The notes under the pieces are model-generated. The model worked only from the letters and a program-made list of their open reading frames with translations, was not told the DNA's origin and ran no database searches. A DNA stretch of 64,000 nucleotides from G963704535 sp963704535 (lineage in GTDB: Bacteria > Chloroflexota > Chloroflexia > Chloroflexales > Roseiflexaceae): contig OY969916.1 of the NCBI GenBank assembly GCA_963704535.1, positions 5,766,001-5,830,000 of the forward strand. Reading direction: 5' to 3'. The position numbers were made by a program, and so were the translations under genes. This document shows, one piece after another, positions 14,313 through 23,400 of this stretch (within the stretch, counting starts at the first letter, position 1; each line of letters opens with the position of its first letter).

Positions 14313-17300
14313 CGGAACGAAACGCTCGGCGGTGAGATCTGGCGATTCAGGTACCCACGCGCCAGCCCGATGCCGCCGATGTACAGCTCGCCGGCCACGC
14401 CCACCGGCACCGGCTCCATCTGGCCATCCAGCAGATAGACCTGGCTGTTGCTGATCGGCCGCCCGATCGACGGCGCCAGCCCATCCGCGCCCCACGCGCC
14501 GATCGTCGCGCACACGGTCGCCTCGGTCGGGCCGTAGGCGTTGAAGACGGCGCGGCCCGCCGCCCAGCGCTCCATCAGCTCGACCGGGCAAGCCTCGCCA
14601 GCGACGATCAGCGTCTTCAGCTCCGGCAGATCCGCGCCCGGCATCACCGCCAGCGCCGATGGCGGCAGCGTAATGGTGGTGATACGCCGCTCGCGCATCA
14701 GGCGATCGAGTGCCACGCCAGGCATGATCTCGTCCGGTGTGCCCAGCACCAGCGTCGCCCCGGCCAGCAGCGCCATGAACACCTCGGAGACCGAGGCGTC
14801 GAAGCTCAGGGAGGCGAACTGGAGCACGCGGCTCGACGGGTGGACGCCAAACGCGCCGATCTGGGCCAGCACCATATTGCCCAGCCCGCCGTGCGTCACC
14901 TGGACGCCTTTGGGGGTGCCGGTCGAGCCGGAGGTGTAGATCACATAGGCCGGATTGTCGGCCTGAACCGAGCCGGCCGGGTCCGTGTCGGGCTGCTGCG
15001 CCAGCAGGTCCTGGTCGGCGTCCAGCGCGATCACGAAGGCCCACGATGTCGGCAGCTCGTCCAGCAAGCGCTCCTGGGTCAGCAGCAGCGGCGCCGTGCT
15101 ATCTTCCAGCATAAAGGCCAGCCGCTCGGCCGGGTAGGTCGGGTCGAGCGGGACGTAGGCGCCGCCGGCCTTCAGAATGCCCAGCATCCCCACGATCAGC
15201 TCGGGCGAGCGCTCCATGCACAGCCCGACCCGCACCTCCGGCCCGACCCCCATGGCCTGGAGATGGTGGGCGAGTTGGTTGGCCCGCCCGTTCAGCTCGG
15301 CGTAGGTCAGATATGAGAATTGAGAATTGAGAAAACTGTTGCGTGTTGCGTGTTGCGTGGTGCGTGGTGCGTGTTGCGTGGTGTGTGTTGCGTCTCCGTC
15401 GGTTCTTGGTTCTTGGTTCTTGGTTCTTGGTTCTTGGTGCTCGAACATCAGCGCGATCGAATCGGGCGTGCGGGCGGCCTGGGCCTCGAAAAGCTGGTGG
15501 ATGCACTGGGCGTGGGGATAGGCGGCCGCAGTCGCATTCCACTCGACCAGCAATTGCTCGCGCTCGCCCGCCGTCAGCAACGGCAGAGCGGATACTCGAC
15601 AATCCGGGTCGGCGACCATGCCCTCCAGCAGCGCCTCGAAGTGGCCCAGCATCCGCCTGATCGTCCCCGCCTCGAACAGGTCGGTGCTGTACTCCAGCAC
15701 GCCGCCCATGCCCTGCGGGCCTTCGACCAGCGAGAGGGCCAGGTCGAACCTGATGATCGCGCCGGCGACATCGAGCGGGCGCATCTCCAGGCCCGGCAAT
15801 GAGGGCGGCGCCGCCGGCTCGTGCTCCAGATGAAAGACCACCTGGAAGATCGGGTGGCGGCTGAGGTCGCGGGTGGGCTGCACGTCCTCGACCACCTGCT
15901 CGAACGGCAGGTCCTGGTGGCTGTAGGCCGCCAGGCAGACCTCGCGCACCCTTCTTAGCAGCGCCCGCACCGTCGGCTGGCCGTCTAGCCTGGTCCGCAG
16001 CGCCAATGTGTTGAGGAACAGCCCGATCAGCTCGGCGGTCTCCGGCTGGCCGCGATTGGCGATCGGCGTGCCGACGACGATGTCGTCCTGGTTGCTGTAG
16101 CGCGAGAGCAGCAGCTTGAACGCCGCCAGCAAGGTCATGAATAGCGTCGTGCCCTCACGCCGGCTCAACGCCACCAGCCCAGCATGCAGCTCCGGCCGCA
16201 GCCGTAAGCCCTGCGCCGCCCCGCGGTAGCGCTCATGCGGTGGCCGTGGGTGGTCGGTGGGCAGATCCAGCATCGGCGCGTCGGCCAGGTGGTTGCGCCA
16301 GTAGGCGCGCTGCTGCTCCAGCACTGCTCCCGTCAGCCACTGCCGCTGCCAGATCGCGTAGTCGGCGTATTGCACCGGCAGCTCGGGCAGTGCGAGCGGC
16401 AGACCGGCGAGGGTGGCGGCGTAGTAGGCGGTCAGCTCGCGCACGAACACCTCGGCCGACCAGGCGTCCGAGATGCTGTGGTGCATCGTCAGCAGCGCCA
16501 GGTGCTCGTCGTGGGCCAGCCGCAGCAGGGTGGCGCGCAGCAGCGGCCCGCGCGCCAGGTCGAACGGTCGCGCCAGCTCCTGCGCCACCAACTGCTGCGC
16601 CATCGCCACCCGCTCGGCCTCTGGCAGCGCCCGCAAATCAACCAGCGGTAGGGGCGTTTCGTGAAACGCCCTCCCGTCGTGAAACACACTCCCGTCACCA
16701 CCACGCGCCTCCACCGGCGTGATCACCTGCACGGGCTGGGTGTCATGCAGGGCAAAGGTGGTGCGCAAGACCGCGTGGCGGGCGACCAGGCGCTGGAGGC
16801 TCTGGCGCAGGGCCGGCACGTGCAGGGCGCCGCGCAGCCGCACAGCGGTGGGCACATTGTAGGCCGGGCTGCCGGGCTGGAGCTGGTCCAGGAACCACAG
16901 CCGCTGCTGCGCGAACGACAGCGGGATCGGGCCATCGCCCGCGACCGCCCGCAGCGGCGGCACCTGCGCTCCTTGCGCCGCCCGTCGCGCCGCGTCGATC
17001 CAGGCGGCCAGGTCGGCCAGGGTGGGGGTCTCGAAGACCTGGCGCAGCGGCAGATCCACGCCGCAGCTCGCCCGCACCCGCGCCACCAACTGCGTCGCCA
17101 GCAGCGAGTGCCCGCCCAGCCCGAAGAACTCTGCCTCCCGCCCGACCTCCGGCAGATTGAGGATCGTAGCGAAGATCTGGGCCAAAACATCCTCGATCGG
17201 CGACTGGAACCTGGCAGATGCCGCGCCTGGCGCGATCTGATCCGGCTCCGGCGCGGGGAGGGCGCGGCGGTCGAGCTTGCCATTGGGCGTCAGCGGCAGC

Positions 17301-20300
17301 GCGTCCAGCAGCACGAACGCCGACGGCACCATATACTCCGGCAGCCGCTGCTTGAGCAAGGCCCGTAGCTCGCCTGAGAATTGAGAATTGAGAATTGAGA
17401 ATTGAGAATCAAACTCCTCGCCCCTTTGTTCTTTATTCTTTGTTCTTTGTTCTTGGTCAGGGAGGACGCTCCTTTGTTCTTTATTCCCTTCGACTTCGCT
17501 CAGGACAGGCTTTGTTCTTTGTTCTTGAGAGGAGACGACGTAGGCCACCAGCCGCGCGTCACCCTCCACATCCTCACGCACCAACGCCACCGCCGCCTGC
17601 ACCTGCGAATGCGCCATCAGCGCCGCCTCGACCTCGCCCAGCTCGATCCGGTAGCCGCGCAGCTTCACCTGCGTGTCCACCCGCCCAATGAACTCCAGCC
17701 GCCCGTCGGAGCGCCAGCGCACCAGGTCCCCGCTCCGGTACAGCCGGGTGGAGATTGGAGATTGGAGATTAGAGATTGGCGCCTCGCCGCCCAATCTCCA
17801 ATCTCCAATCTCTAATCTCTCTTGCGCGAACGGGTTGGGTACGAAGCGCTCTGCGGTGAGGTCGGGGCGCTGGTGGTAGGCGCGCGCCAGGCCCTGCCCG
17901 CCGATGTACAACTCGCCCACTACTCCCCAAGGCAGCAACTCCATTTGAGCATCCAGCACATACACATCGCTGTTGCCGATCACGCGCCCCAGCGGCAGCG
18001 CTTGCGCCAGCGTCCCGGCTTCCACCAGCTCGACCGTGGTCGTCACCGCCGTTTCGGTCAGCCCGTAGACGTGCAGCAGCGGGCAGCCCAGGCTGCTCCA
18101 GCCTGCCAGCTCCAGCGCCCCGACCCGCTCCCCGCCCATCAGCACCAGCCGCAGCGCTGCTGGCGCCGGCTGCCCCGCCCCCGCCAGTTCCGCCACCCAG
18201 GCCCGCCAGTAGGCGGTCGGCAGCTCCACCACCGTGATGCCCTGCCCAGCCAGCAGCGCGCTCAACGCCAGCCCCGGCGCCGGCACTTCCTCCGGTCGCA
18301 GCACCACCGCCGCCCCCGCTACCCAGGCCGGGAACAGCTCCTCCACCAGCACGTCAAAGCTAATCGGCGCGAACTGGAGCACCCGGTCCTCCGCTCCCAG
18401 CGCCAGGTGCGGCGCCATCGCCAGCGTGTAGCTGACCAGCGCCTGGTGCGGCAGCGCCGCGCCCTTGGGCACGCCGGTCGAGCCACTCGTGTAGCACAGC
18501 GTCGCCAGGTTGTCGGGCGTGGCCAAGATGGGTGGTGGCGTGCAAGGCTGCCTGGCGATCGTCTCCCATTCGGCATCGAGAGCGACCACTGTCGGTTGTC
18601 CATCGTCCGCTGGGGGCGTATGCGTCGGAGGCGTAGTGCCGTGGGCGCTTCCGTCGTCCGCTGGGGGCGTATGCAATACGCCCTTACGTTTGGTGGTTCT
18701 CGCCAGATCCTGCGGGTGCCCGTTCCGGCCTTTTTGTTCTTTGTTCTTTGTTCTTTGTTCTTGGGTGGTCAGCAGCACGGCAGCCCGCGAGTCGGCCAGC
18801 ATAAACTGGAGCCGCTCTTCTGGGTAGTTAGGGTCGAGCGGGAGGTAGGCGCCGCCGGCCTTGAGCACCGCAAGCAGCGCCAGGCAGAAGTCGGGCGAGC
18901 GAGGCAGCAGCAGCGCCACCACGACATCCGGGCCGACGCCGAGGGATTGCAGGTGGTGGGCCAGTTGGTTGGCGCGCGCGTCGAGGGCGGCGTAGGTGAG
19001 CGAGTGGTCGCCGGCGCGCAAGGCCAGGGCGTCGGGCGTGCGGGTGGCCTGCGCCTCGACGAGCTGGTGCAGGCAGGCGCTGCTGGGCGCCAGCGGCGCG
19101 GCGGGCCTACCGGCGGCCAGCAGCGCCTGCCGCTCGGCCTCGGTCAGGATCGAGAGCGCGGAGACGGGCAGGGCATGCTCCACGGCGATTGCCCCCAGCA
19201 GCGTCTCAAAATGACCCGCCATCCGCCCGATCGTCGCCTCGTCGAAGCGGCGGCAGTCATACCCGATCGACACCGCCAGGTTGGAGCGCGTCTCAATCTC
19301 CACCGTCAGCGGATAATTGGTCAACTCAACCGCCTGCACATCCCCGATCAGCATCCCCCGCCGGCCATTCGAATCCTGGGCAACCGTCTCGACCGGGTAG
19401 TTCTCGAAAACCAGGATGCTCTCGAACAGCGGCAGCCCACGCGGCACCGCGCTCCAGCCCTGGACCTGCACCAGCGGGCTGTACTCATATTGGCGCAGCT
19501 CGGCCTGCTCGGCCTGGAGCTGCTGGAGCCAGGGCAGCACAGTGGCATCCGGCGGCACCTGCGCCCGCACCGGCAGCGTGTTGATGAACAGCCCGATCAT
19601 CGCGTCGCTGCCGGGCAGATCATGCGGCCTGCCGGCCACCGTCGTGCCGAAGACCACGTCGGCCGCGCCGGAGTAGCGACTGAGCAGTAGCGCCCAGGCA
19701 CCCTGCGCCAGCGTGTTGAGCGTCAGCCCATGCCGGCGCGCGAACGCCTGCAACTCGGCGGTCATTTCGGGGGAAAGCTGATGCTGTCGCAGTGCATAGC
19801 GCTCGCCTTCCATGCCCACGCCGGCATCAGGCACCCGGTCGACGCCGAGCGGGGTTGGGGCGGTCACGTCGCCCAGGTACCGGCGCCAGAACGCTTCAGC
19901 GCCGGCCAGATCCTGGCGCTGGAGCCAGGCGATATAGTCGCGGTACGGCCGCAGATGCGGCAGATCGAGCGGGCGACCCTGCGCGAACGCCCCGTAGCCG
20001 GCCAGAACCTCCTTGAGCACCACCGAGACCGACCAGCCGTCCAGCACCATGTGGTGGTGAGTCCAGACGAAGTAGTAAGCATCGTCGGCGATCTGTATCA
20101 GGGTCAGCCGTATCAGCGGGGCCTTGGTCAGCGCGAACCCGCGCGCCCGATCGTCGGCCAGGAAGACCGGCAGCCGCGCCCGCTGCTCGTCTGGCGCCAG
20201 GCCGCGCCAGTCCTGCTGCTCCCACGGCAGGCTGCTCCGCCGGTACACCACCTGGAACGGCTCATCGCGGCGCTCCCACACAAACGCGGTGCGTAGAGTC

Positions 20301-20485
20301 GGATGCCGATCTACCGCCGCCTGCCACGCCCGCCGAAACACCGCGATATCGACCGCGCCGTTGAGCGTGCAACTGACCTGCTCGACATACACGCCCGTGC
20401 CAGGCTCGTAGAGCGTGTGAAAGAGCATCCCCTGCTGCATCGGCGAAAGCGGATAGATGGATTCGATCAGATCTTTCTGCTTCAT
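14297..20485 (-). CDS. NRPS four-module gene, fragment 1: C-A-PCP-C-A(part)
   Basis: The first and longest intact part of a gene that should run from 20485 to 6600 (about 4628 residues). C1 starts at the N-terminus with IYPLSPMQQGM and has HHHMVLDG near 142, the type that follows an epimerase; the previous protein ends in E. A1 has the unusual pocket D-V-E-E-L-G-V-V-T and YGLTE instead of YGPTE, and is unassigned. PCP1 has LGGHSLL near 1126. C2 has HHSISDA near 1335. A2 has D-A-S-T-I-A-A-V-C, a tyrosine-like code. The frame is lost at 14341-14343, within A2, after GYLNR. One missing base sends translation into a tail of about 15 foreign residues. Homology continues uninterrupted in another frame, so this is a frameshift within one gene and not a natural end. 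Confidence 0.93.
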   Translation of the reverse strand: MKQKDLIESIYPLSPMQQGMLFHTLYEPGTGVYVEQVSCTLNGAVDIAVFRRAWQAAVDRHPTLRTAFVWERRDEPFQVVYRRSSLPWEQQDWRGLAPDEQRARLPVFLADDRARGFALTKAPLIRLTLIQIADDAYYFVWTHHHMVLDGWSVSVVLKEVLAGYGAFAQGRPLDLPHLRPYRDYIAWLQRQDLAGAEAFWRRYLGDVTAPTPLGVDRVPDAGVGMEGERYALRQHQLSPEMTAELQAFARRHGLTLNTLAQGAWALLLSRYSGAADVVFGTTVAGRPHDLPGSDAMIGLFINTLPVRAQVPPDATVLPWLQQLQAEQAELRQYEYSPLVQVQGWSAVPRGLPLFESILVFENYPVETVAQDSNGRRGMLIGDVQAVELTNYPLTVEIETRSNLAVSIGYDCRRFDEATIGRMAGHFETLLGAIAVEHALPVSALSILTEAERQALLAAGRPAAPLAPSSACLHQLVEAQATRTPDALALRAGDHSLTYAALDARANQLAHHLQSLGVGPDVVVALLLPRSPDFCLALLAVLKAGGAYLPLDPNYPEERLQFMLADSRAAVLLTTQEQRTKNKEQKGRNGHPQDLARTTKRKGVLHTPPADDGSAHGTTPPTHTPPADDGQPTVVALDAEWETIARQPCTPPPILATPDNLATLCYTSGSTGVPKGAALPHQALVSYTLAMAPHLALGAEDRVLQFAPISFDVLVEELFPAWVAGAAVVLRPEEVPAPGLALSALLAGQGITVVELPTAYWRAWVAELAGAGQPAPAALRLVLMGGERVGALELAGWSSLGCPLLHVYGLTETAVTTTVELVEAGTLAQALPLGRVIGNSDVYVLDAQMELLPWGVVGELYIGGQGLARAYHQRPDLTAERFVPNPFAQERLEIGDWRLGGEAPISNLQSPISTRLYRSGDLVRWRSDGRLEFIGRVDTQVKLRGYRIELGEVEAALMAHSQVQAAVALVREDVEGDARLVAYVVSSQEQRTKPVLSEVEGNKEQRSVLPDQEQRTKNKEQRGEEFDSQFSILNSQFSGELRALLKQRLPEYMVPSAFVLLDALPLTPNGKLDRRALPAPEPDQIAPGAASARFQSPIEDVLAQIFATILNLPEVGREAEFFGLGGHSLLATQLVARVRASCGVDLPLRQVFETPTLADLAAWIDAARRAAQGAQVPPLRAVAGDGPIPLSFAQQRLWFLDQLQPGSPAYNVPTAVRLRGALHVPALRQSLQRLVARHAVLRTTFALHDTQPVQVITPVEARGGDGSVFHDGRAFHETPLPLVDLRALPEAERVAMAQQLVAQELARPFDLARGPLLRATLLRLAHDEHLALLTMHHSISDAWSAEVFVRELTAYYAATLAGLPLALPELPVQYADYAIWQRQWLTGAVLEQQRAYWRNHLADAPMLDLPTDHPRPPHERYRGAAQGLRLRPELHAGLVALSRREGTTLFMTLLAAFKLLLSRYSNQDDIVVGTPIANRGQPETAELIGLFLNTLALRTRLDGQPTVRALLRRVREVCLAAYSHQDLPFEQVVEDVQPTRDLSRHPIFQVVFHLEHEPAAPPSLPGLEMRPLDVAGAIIRFDLALSLVEGPQGMGGVLEYSTDLFEAGTIRRMLGHFEALLEGMVADPDCRVSALPLLTAGEREQLLVEWNATAAAYPHAQCIHQLFEAQAARTPDSIALMFEHQEPRTKNQEPRTDGDATHTTQHAPRTTQHATRNSFLNSQFSYLTYAELNGRANQLAHHLQAMGVGPEVRVGLCMERSPELIVGMLGILKAGGAYVPLDPTYPAERLAFMLEDSTAPLLLTQERLLDELPTSWAFVIALDADQDLLAQQPDTDPAGSVQADNPAYVIYTSGSTGTPKGVQVTHGGLGNMVLAQIGAFGVHPSSRVLQFASLSFDASVSEVFMALLAGATLVLGTPDEIMPGVALDRLMRERRITTITLPPSALAVMPGADLPELKTLIVAGEACPVELMERWAAGRAVFNAYGPTEATVCATIGAWGADGLAPSIGRPISNSQVYLLDGQMEPVPVGVAGELYIGGIGLARGYLNRQISPPSVSFRVRGQ
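14340..14344 (-). other. Frameshift: one base missing in the Tyr-like A domain
   Basis: The coding strand reads CGC CAGATCTC, where the conserved RPDLTAERFV motif needs CGC CCA GAT CTC. One C is missing from a short C run. DLTAERFVP follows at once in another frame. Confidence 0.87.
15313..15438 (-). repeat. Three 7-bp families in tandem (TTCTCAA, ACGCAAC, ACCAAGA)
   Basis: Encodes HQEPRTKNQEPR, TTQHAPRTTQHATRN and FLNSQFS before LTYAELNGRANQLA, a third insertion point in A domains. Confidence 0.94.
16648..16692 (-). repeat. Palindromic insert in a C domain, expanded
   Basis: As at 13259 but with an added partial unit, giving GDGSVFHDGRAFHETPLP. Confidence 0.9.
17377..17530 (-). repeat. 7-bp arrays interrupted by the 24-bp PVLSEVEG element
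   Basis: Two CAAAGAA blocks flank a CCTTCGACTTCGCTCAGG element, then a TTCTCAA block. The frame is kept. Confidence 0.94.
17752..17822 (-). repeat. Hairpin of 7-bp units (GGAGATT / AATCTCC)
   Basis: Long complementary arms of AATCTCC units around a short loop; encodes EIGDWRLGGEAPISNLQSP in the loop after RFVPNPF. Confidence 0.93.
18605..18765 (-). repeat. Palindrome family plus CAAAGAA array (A2-A3 loop)
   Basis: Near-copy of 11650-11808, part of the 3.6-kb duplication. Confidence 0.92.
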
Positions 20486-23400
20486 CCCTGGTCCTCTATA
20501 ACGTCGCTAAGCTCCGCGATAAGATCGTCAAGCTCATCCTGGCTAAAGCGCATCTCCGGGAAGTCGGACGGCGTATAGCCGCCGGCGTCGGGCGACTGGC
20601 AGTGGGCGATCAGGTCGCCTAGCGCCGCCAGGTAGCGCTCCGCCAGCGCCGCGATCGTGGCGCGCTCGTGGATCGCCTCGCTATAGATCCACTCAAGCCA
20701 GAGCCGGCCACCGCCGACGACCGCAGTCACTTCGAGCAGATGTTCGCGCCGCCCACGGGGGTCGCGGGTCGGGCCACTCAACTCGGCGGCGCCATCAAAC
20801 AGCCCCGCATCGCCGACCACCTGGTCGACCTGGCCCAGATAGTTGAACTTGATATCCGGCTCAGGCAGGCTTCGCAGGCTCTCGCGCAGCGCCGGGTCGG
20901 GGCTGAGGTAGCGCAACACACCGTAGCCAATGCCGCGGTTGGGCACCTGGCGCAACTGCTCCTTGACCGCCTGCAATGCCGCGCCCGGCCCTTGCGCCCC
21001 GCTAAGATCCAGCAGTACCGGGAAGACGGTTGTGAACCAGCCGACCGTGCGCGACAAGTCCACGTCGGCGAACAGGTCCTCGCGCCCATGGCCCTCCAGC
21101 TCCACCAGTAGCCGCGGCACCCCGGTCCAGCCGTGCGCCGCCTGCGCCAGCGCCGTCAGCAATACGTCGTTGATCTGCGTGTGGTACGCCTGCGGCACTG
21201 CCGTCAGCAGCGCCCCCGTTTCTTCCTGGCCCAGCGCGACCCGCACGATCCGCGCCGATGCGACGGTGTTGGCACCCTCGGCGTGGTCGCGCGGCAGGCG
21301 GGCGCTGGAGACGCGTGCCGGCCGCAGCCAGTGCTCGCGCTCGACCTCCAGCTCGGCGCTCTGCGCGTAGGCGAGTAGCCGCTCGGCCCAGCCCTGGAAT
21401 GAGGTGGTCTTGGCCGGCAACGCCGCCGGTTGGTTCGCAGCAAGCTGCGTGTAGGCTGCCGACAGATCCTCCATCAAGATGCGCCACGAGACGCCGTCAA
21501 CGGCCAGGTGATGGAACATCAGCAGCAGCCGCTGCGGCTGATCGTTCCCCAACTCGAACAGCGCCACCCGCAGCAGCGGCCCGGCCGCCAGGTCCAGGCT
21601 GGGCTGCATCGCCGCCGCGATCGCCTCCAGCGCCGCCACCTGCCCCTCGCGCGGCAGCCCGCTCAGATCCACGTGCGTCAGCACCGGCGGGCTGTCGGGA
21701 GCGTTGTGCTGCTGCCAGCGTTCGCCGTGTATGAAGCGCAGCCGCAGCGCGTCGTGATGCGCCAGCACCACCTCCAGCGCCCGCGCCAGCAGCGCCGGTT
21801 CGAGCGGCCGGCGCGTCGAGAGCAGCAGCGTCTGGTTGTAGTGGTGCGGCGCGGGCAGATCCCAATCGAAGAACGCCTGCTGAATGGGCGTTAGCGGCAC
21901 CGGCCCCTGCACCAGCCCCTGTTCGACCGGCAGCGCCATCGCCGCCCCGGCGACCGCCGCCAGCTCGGCGACGGTCTGGTGCTGGAACATTTGGCGCGGG
22001 GCCAGTTGTAGGCCAGCCTGGCGCGCCTTGGAGATGACCTGGATAGCCAGGATCGAGTCGCCACCCAGCGCGAAGAAATTGTCGTGGACTCCCACCCGCT
22101 CGCGCCGCAGCACCTGCGCCCAGATCGCGGCCAGGGCGGCCTCTTCTGGCGTGCGCGGCGCGACGAACGTGGCGTCGAGATCGGGGCGAGCCGCATCGGG
22201 CGCCGGCAGCGCGCGCCGGTCGACCTTGCCATTCGCGGTGAGCGGCAGCGCCTCCAACAGTACAAAAGCCACCGGTATCATATAGTCTGGTAGGCGATCA
22301 CGGAGGAATTGGCGCAGATCAAGTGTCAGTTGTCCGTTGTCAGTTGTCGGTTGTCGGTTGTCGGTTGTCGGTTGCAACTGACCACTGACCACTGACAACT
22401 GACAAACGACGTAGGCGACTAGCCGCTTGATACCGGGCACATCCTCGCGCACCGCCGCCACACAATCGCGCACCGCCCCGTGCTGGCGCAGCGCTGCCTC
22501 GACCTCGCCCAGCTCGATCCGGTAGCCGCGCAGCTTGACCTGCCCATCGATCCGGCCCAGATATTCGAGCAGGCCATCGGGCCGGTGGCAGCATAGATCG
22601 CCGGTCCTATACAGCCGACCACCGACCACTGACCACTGACCACTGACCGCCGGGGAGAGCAGTTCTTGGTTCTCGGTTCTCGCTTCTTTGTTCTGTGTTC
22701 TTTGTTCTTTGTTCTCGGTGAACGGGTTGGGTACGAACCGTTCGGCGGTCAGATCGGGCCGGTTGAGATACCCGCGCGCCAGGCCGTCGCCGCCGATGTA
22801 CAGCTCGCCCGCGATGCCGGTCGGCACCGGCTGCATATTGGCGTCGAGGATGTAGAGCTGGGTGTTGGCGATCGGGCGGCCGATCGGGATGGCGCCGGCG
22901 AGCGGCGCCTCGGCCGGCACGTCGTAGACGCAGCAGCCCACCACCGTCTCAGTCGGGCCGTACTCGTTGATCAGCCGGGTGCCGGGCGCGTTGGCGCGCC
23001 AGAAGTCCAGGTGCTCGCCGCGCAGCGCCTCGCCGCCGATCACCAGCGCGCGCACCCGCCCGGCCAGTTGGTCGGCCGGGAGCTGCTGGCCGAGGATCTC
23101 CAGGTGCGAGGGCGTGAGCTTGACCAGGCTCAGATCATCATTCGCACGCAGGGCCATCGCCAGCGCCTCAATGCCCTGCTCCTCCGGCAGCAGCAGCACG
23201 CGCTGCCCGGCCAGCAGCGGCCCAAACAAGCTGGTGATCGTCAGGTCGAAGCCGATCGGCGAGTGGACCGGGGCGCCGCGCCCGCCCGCCACTGCGTACG
23301 CCCGCGTACACCAGCTCAGGTAGTTGACCAGCCCGCGGTGCGGGATCATGGTGCCCTTGGGGTTGCCGGTCGAGCCGGAGGTGTAGATCACGTAGGCCAG

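Noticed and set aside
13662..15044. Minus-strand frame of 460 residues overlapping two NRPS fragments
   Set aside because: Only its middle (about 13942-14342) is real NRPS sequence, read between two frameshifts; both ends are out-of-frame translation.
17822..19690. Long plus-strand open frames (also at 44096-45715, 59960-61486, 22666-23733 and many others)
   Set aside because: They run antisense to NRPS/PKS domains with perfect conserved motifs, give Arg/Gln/Pro-rich translations without recognisable domains, and follow from high GC content.
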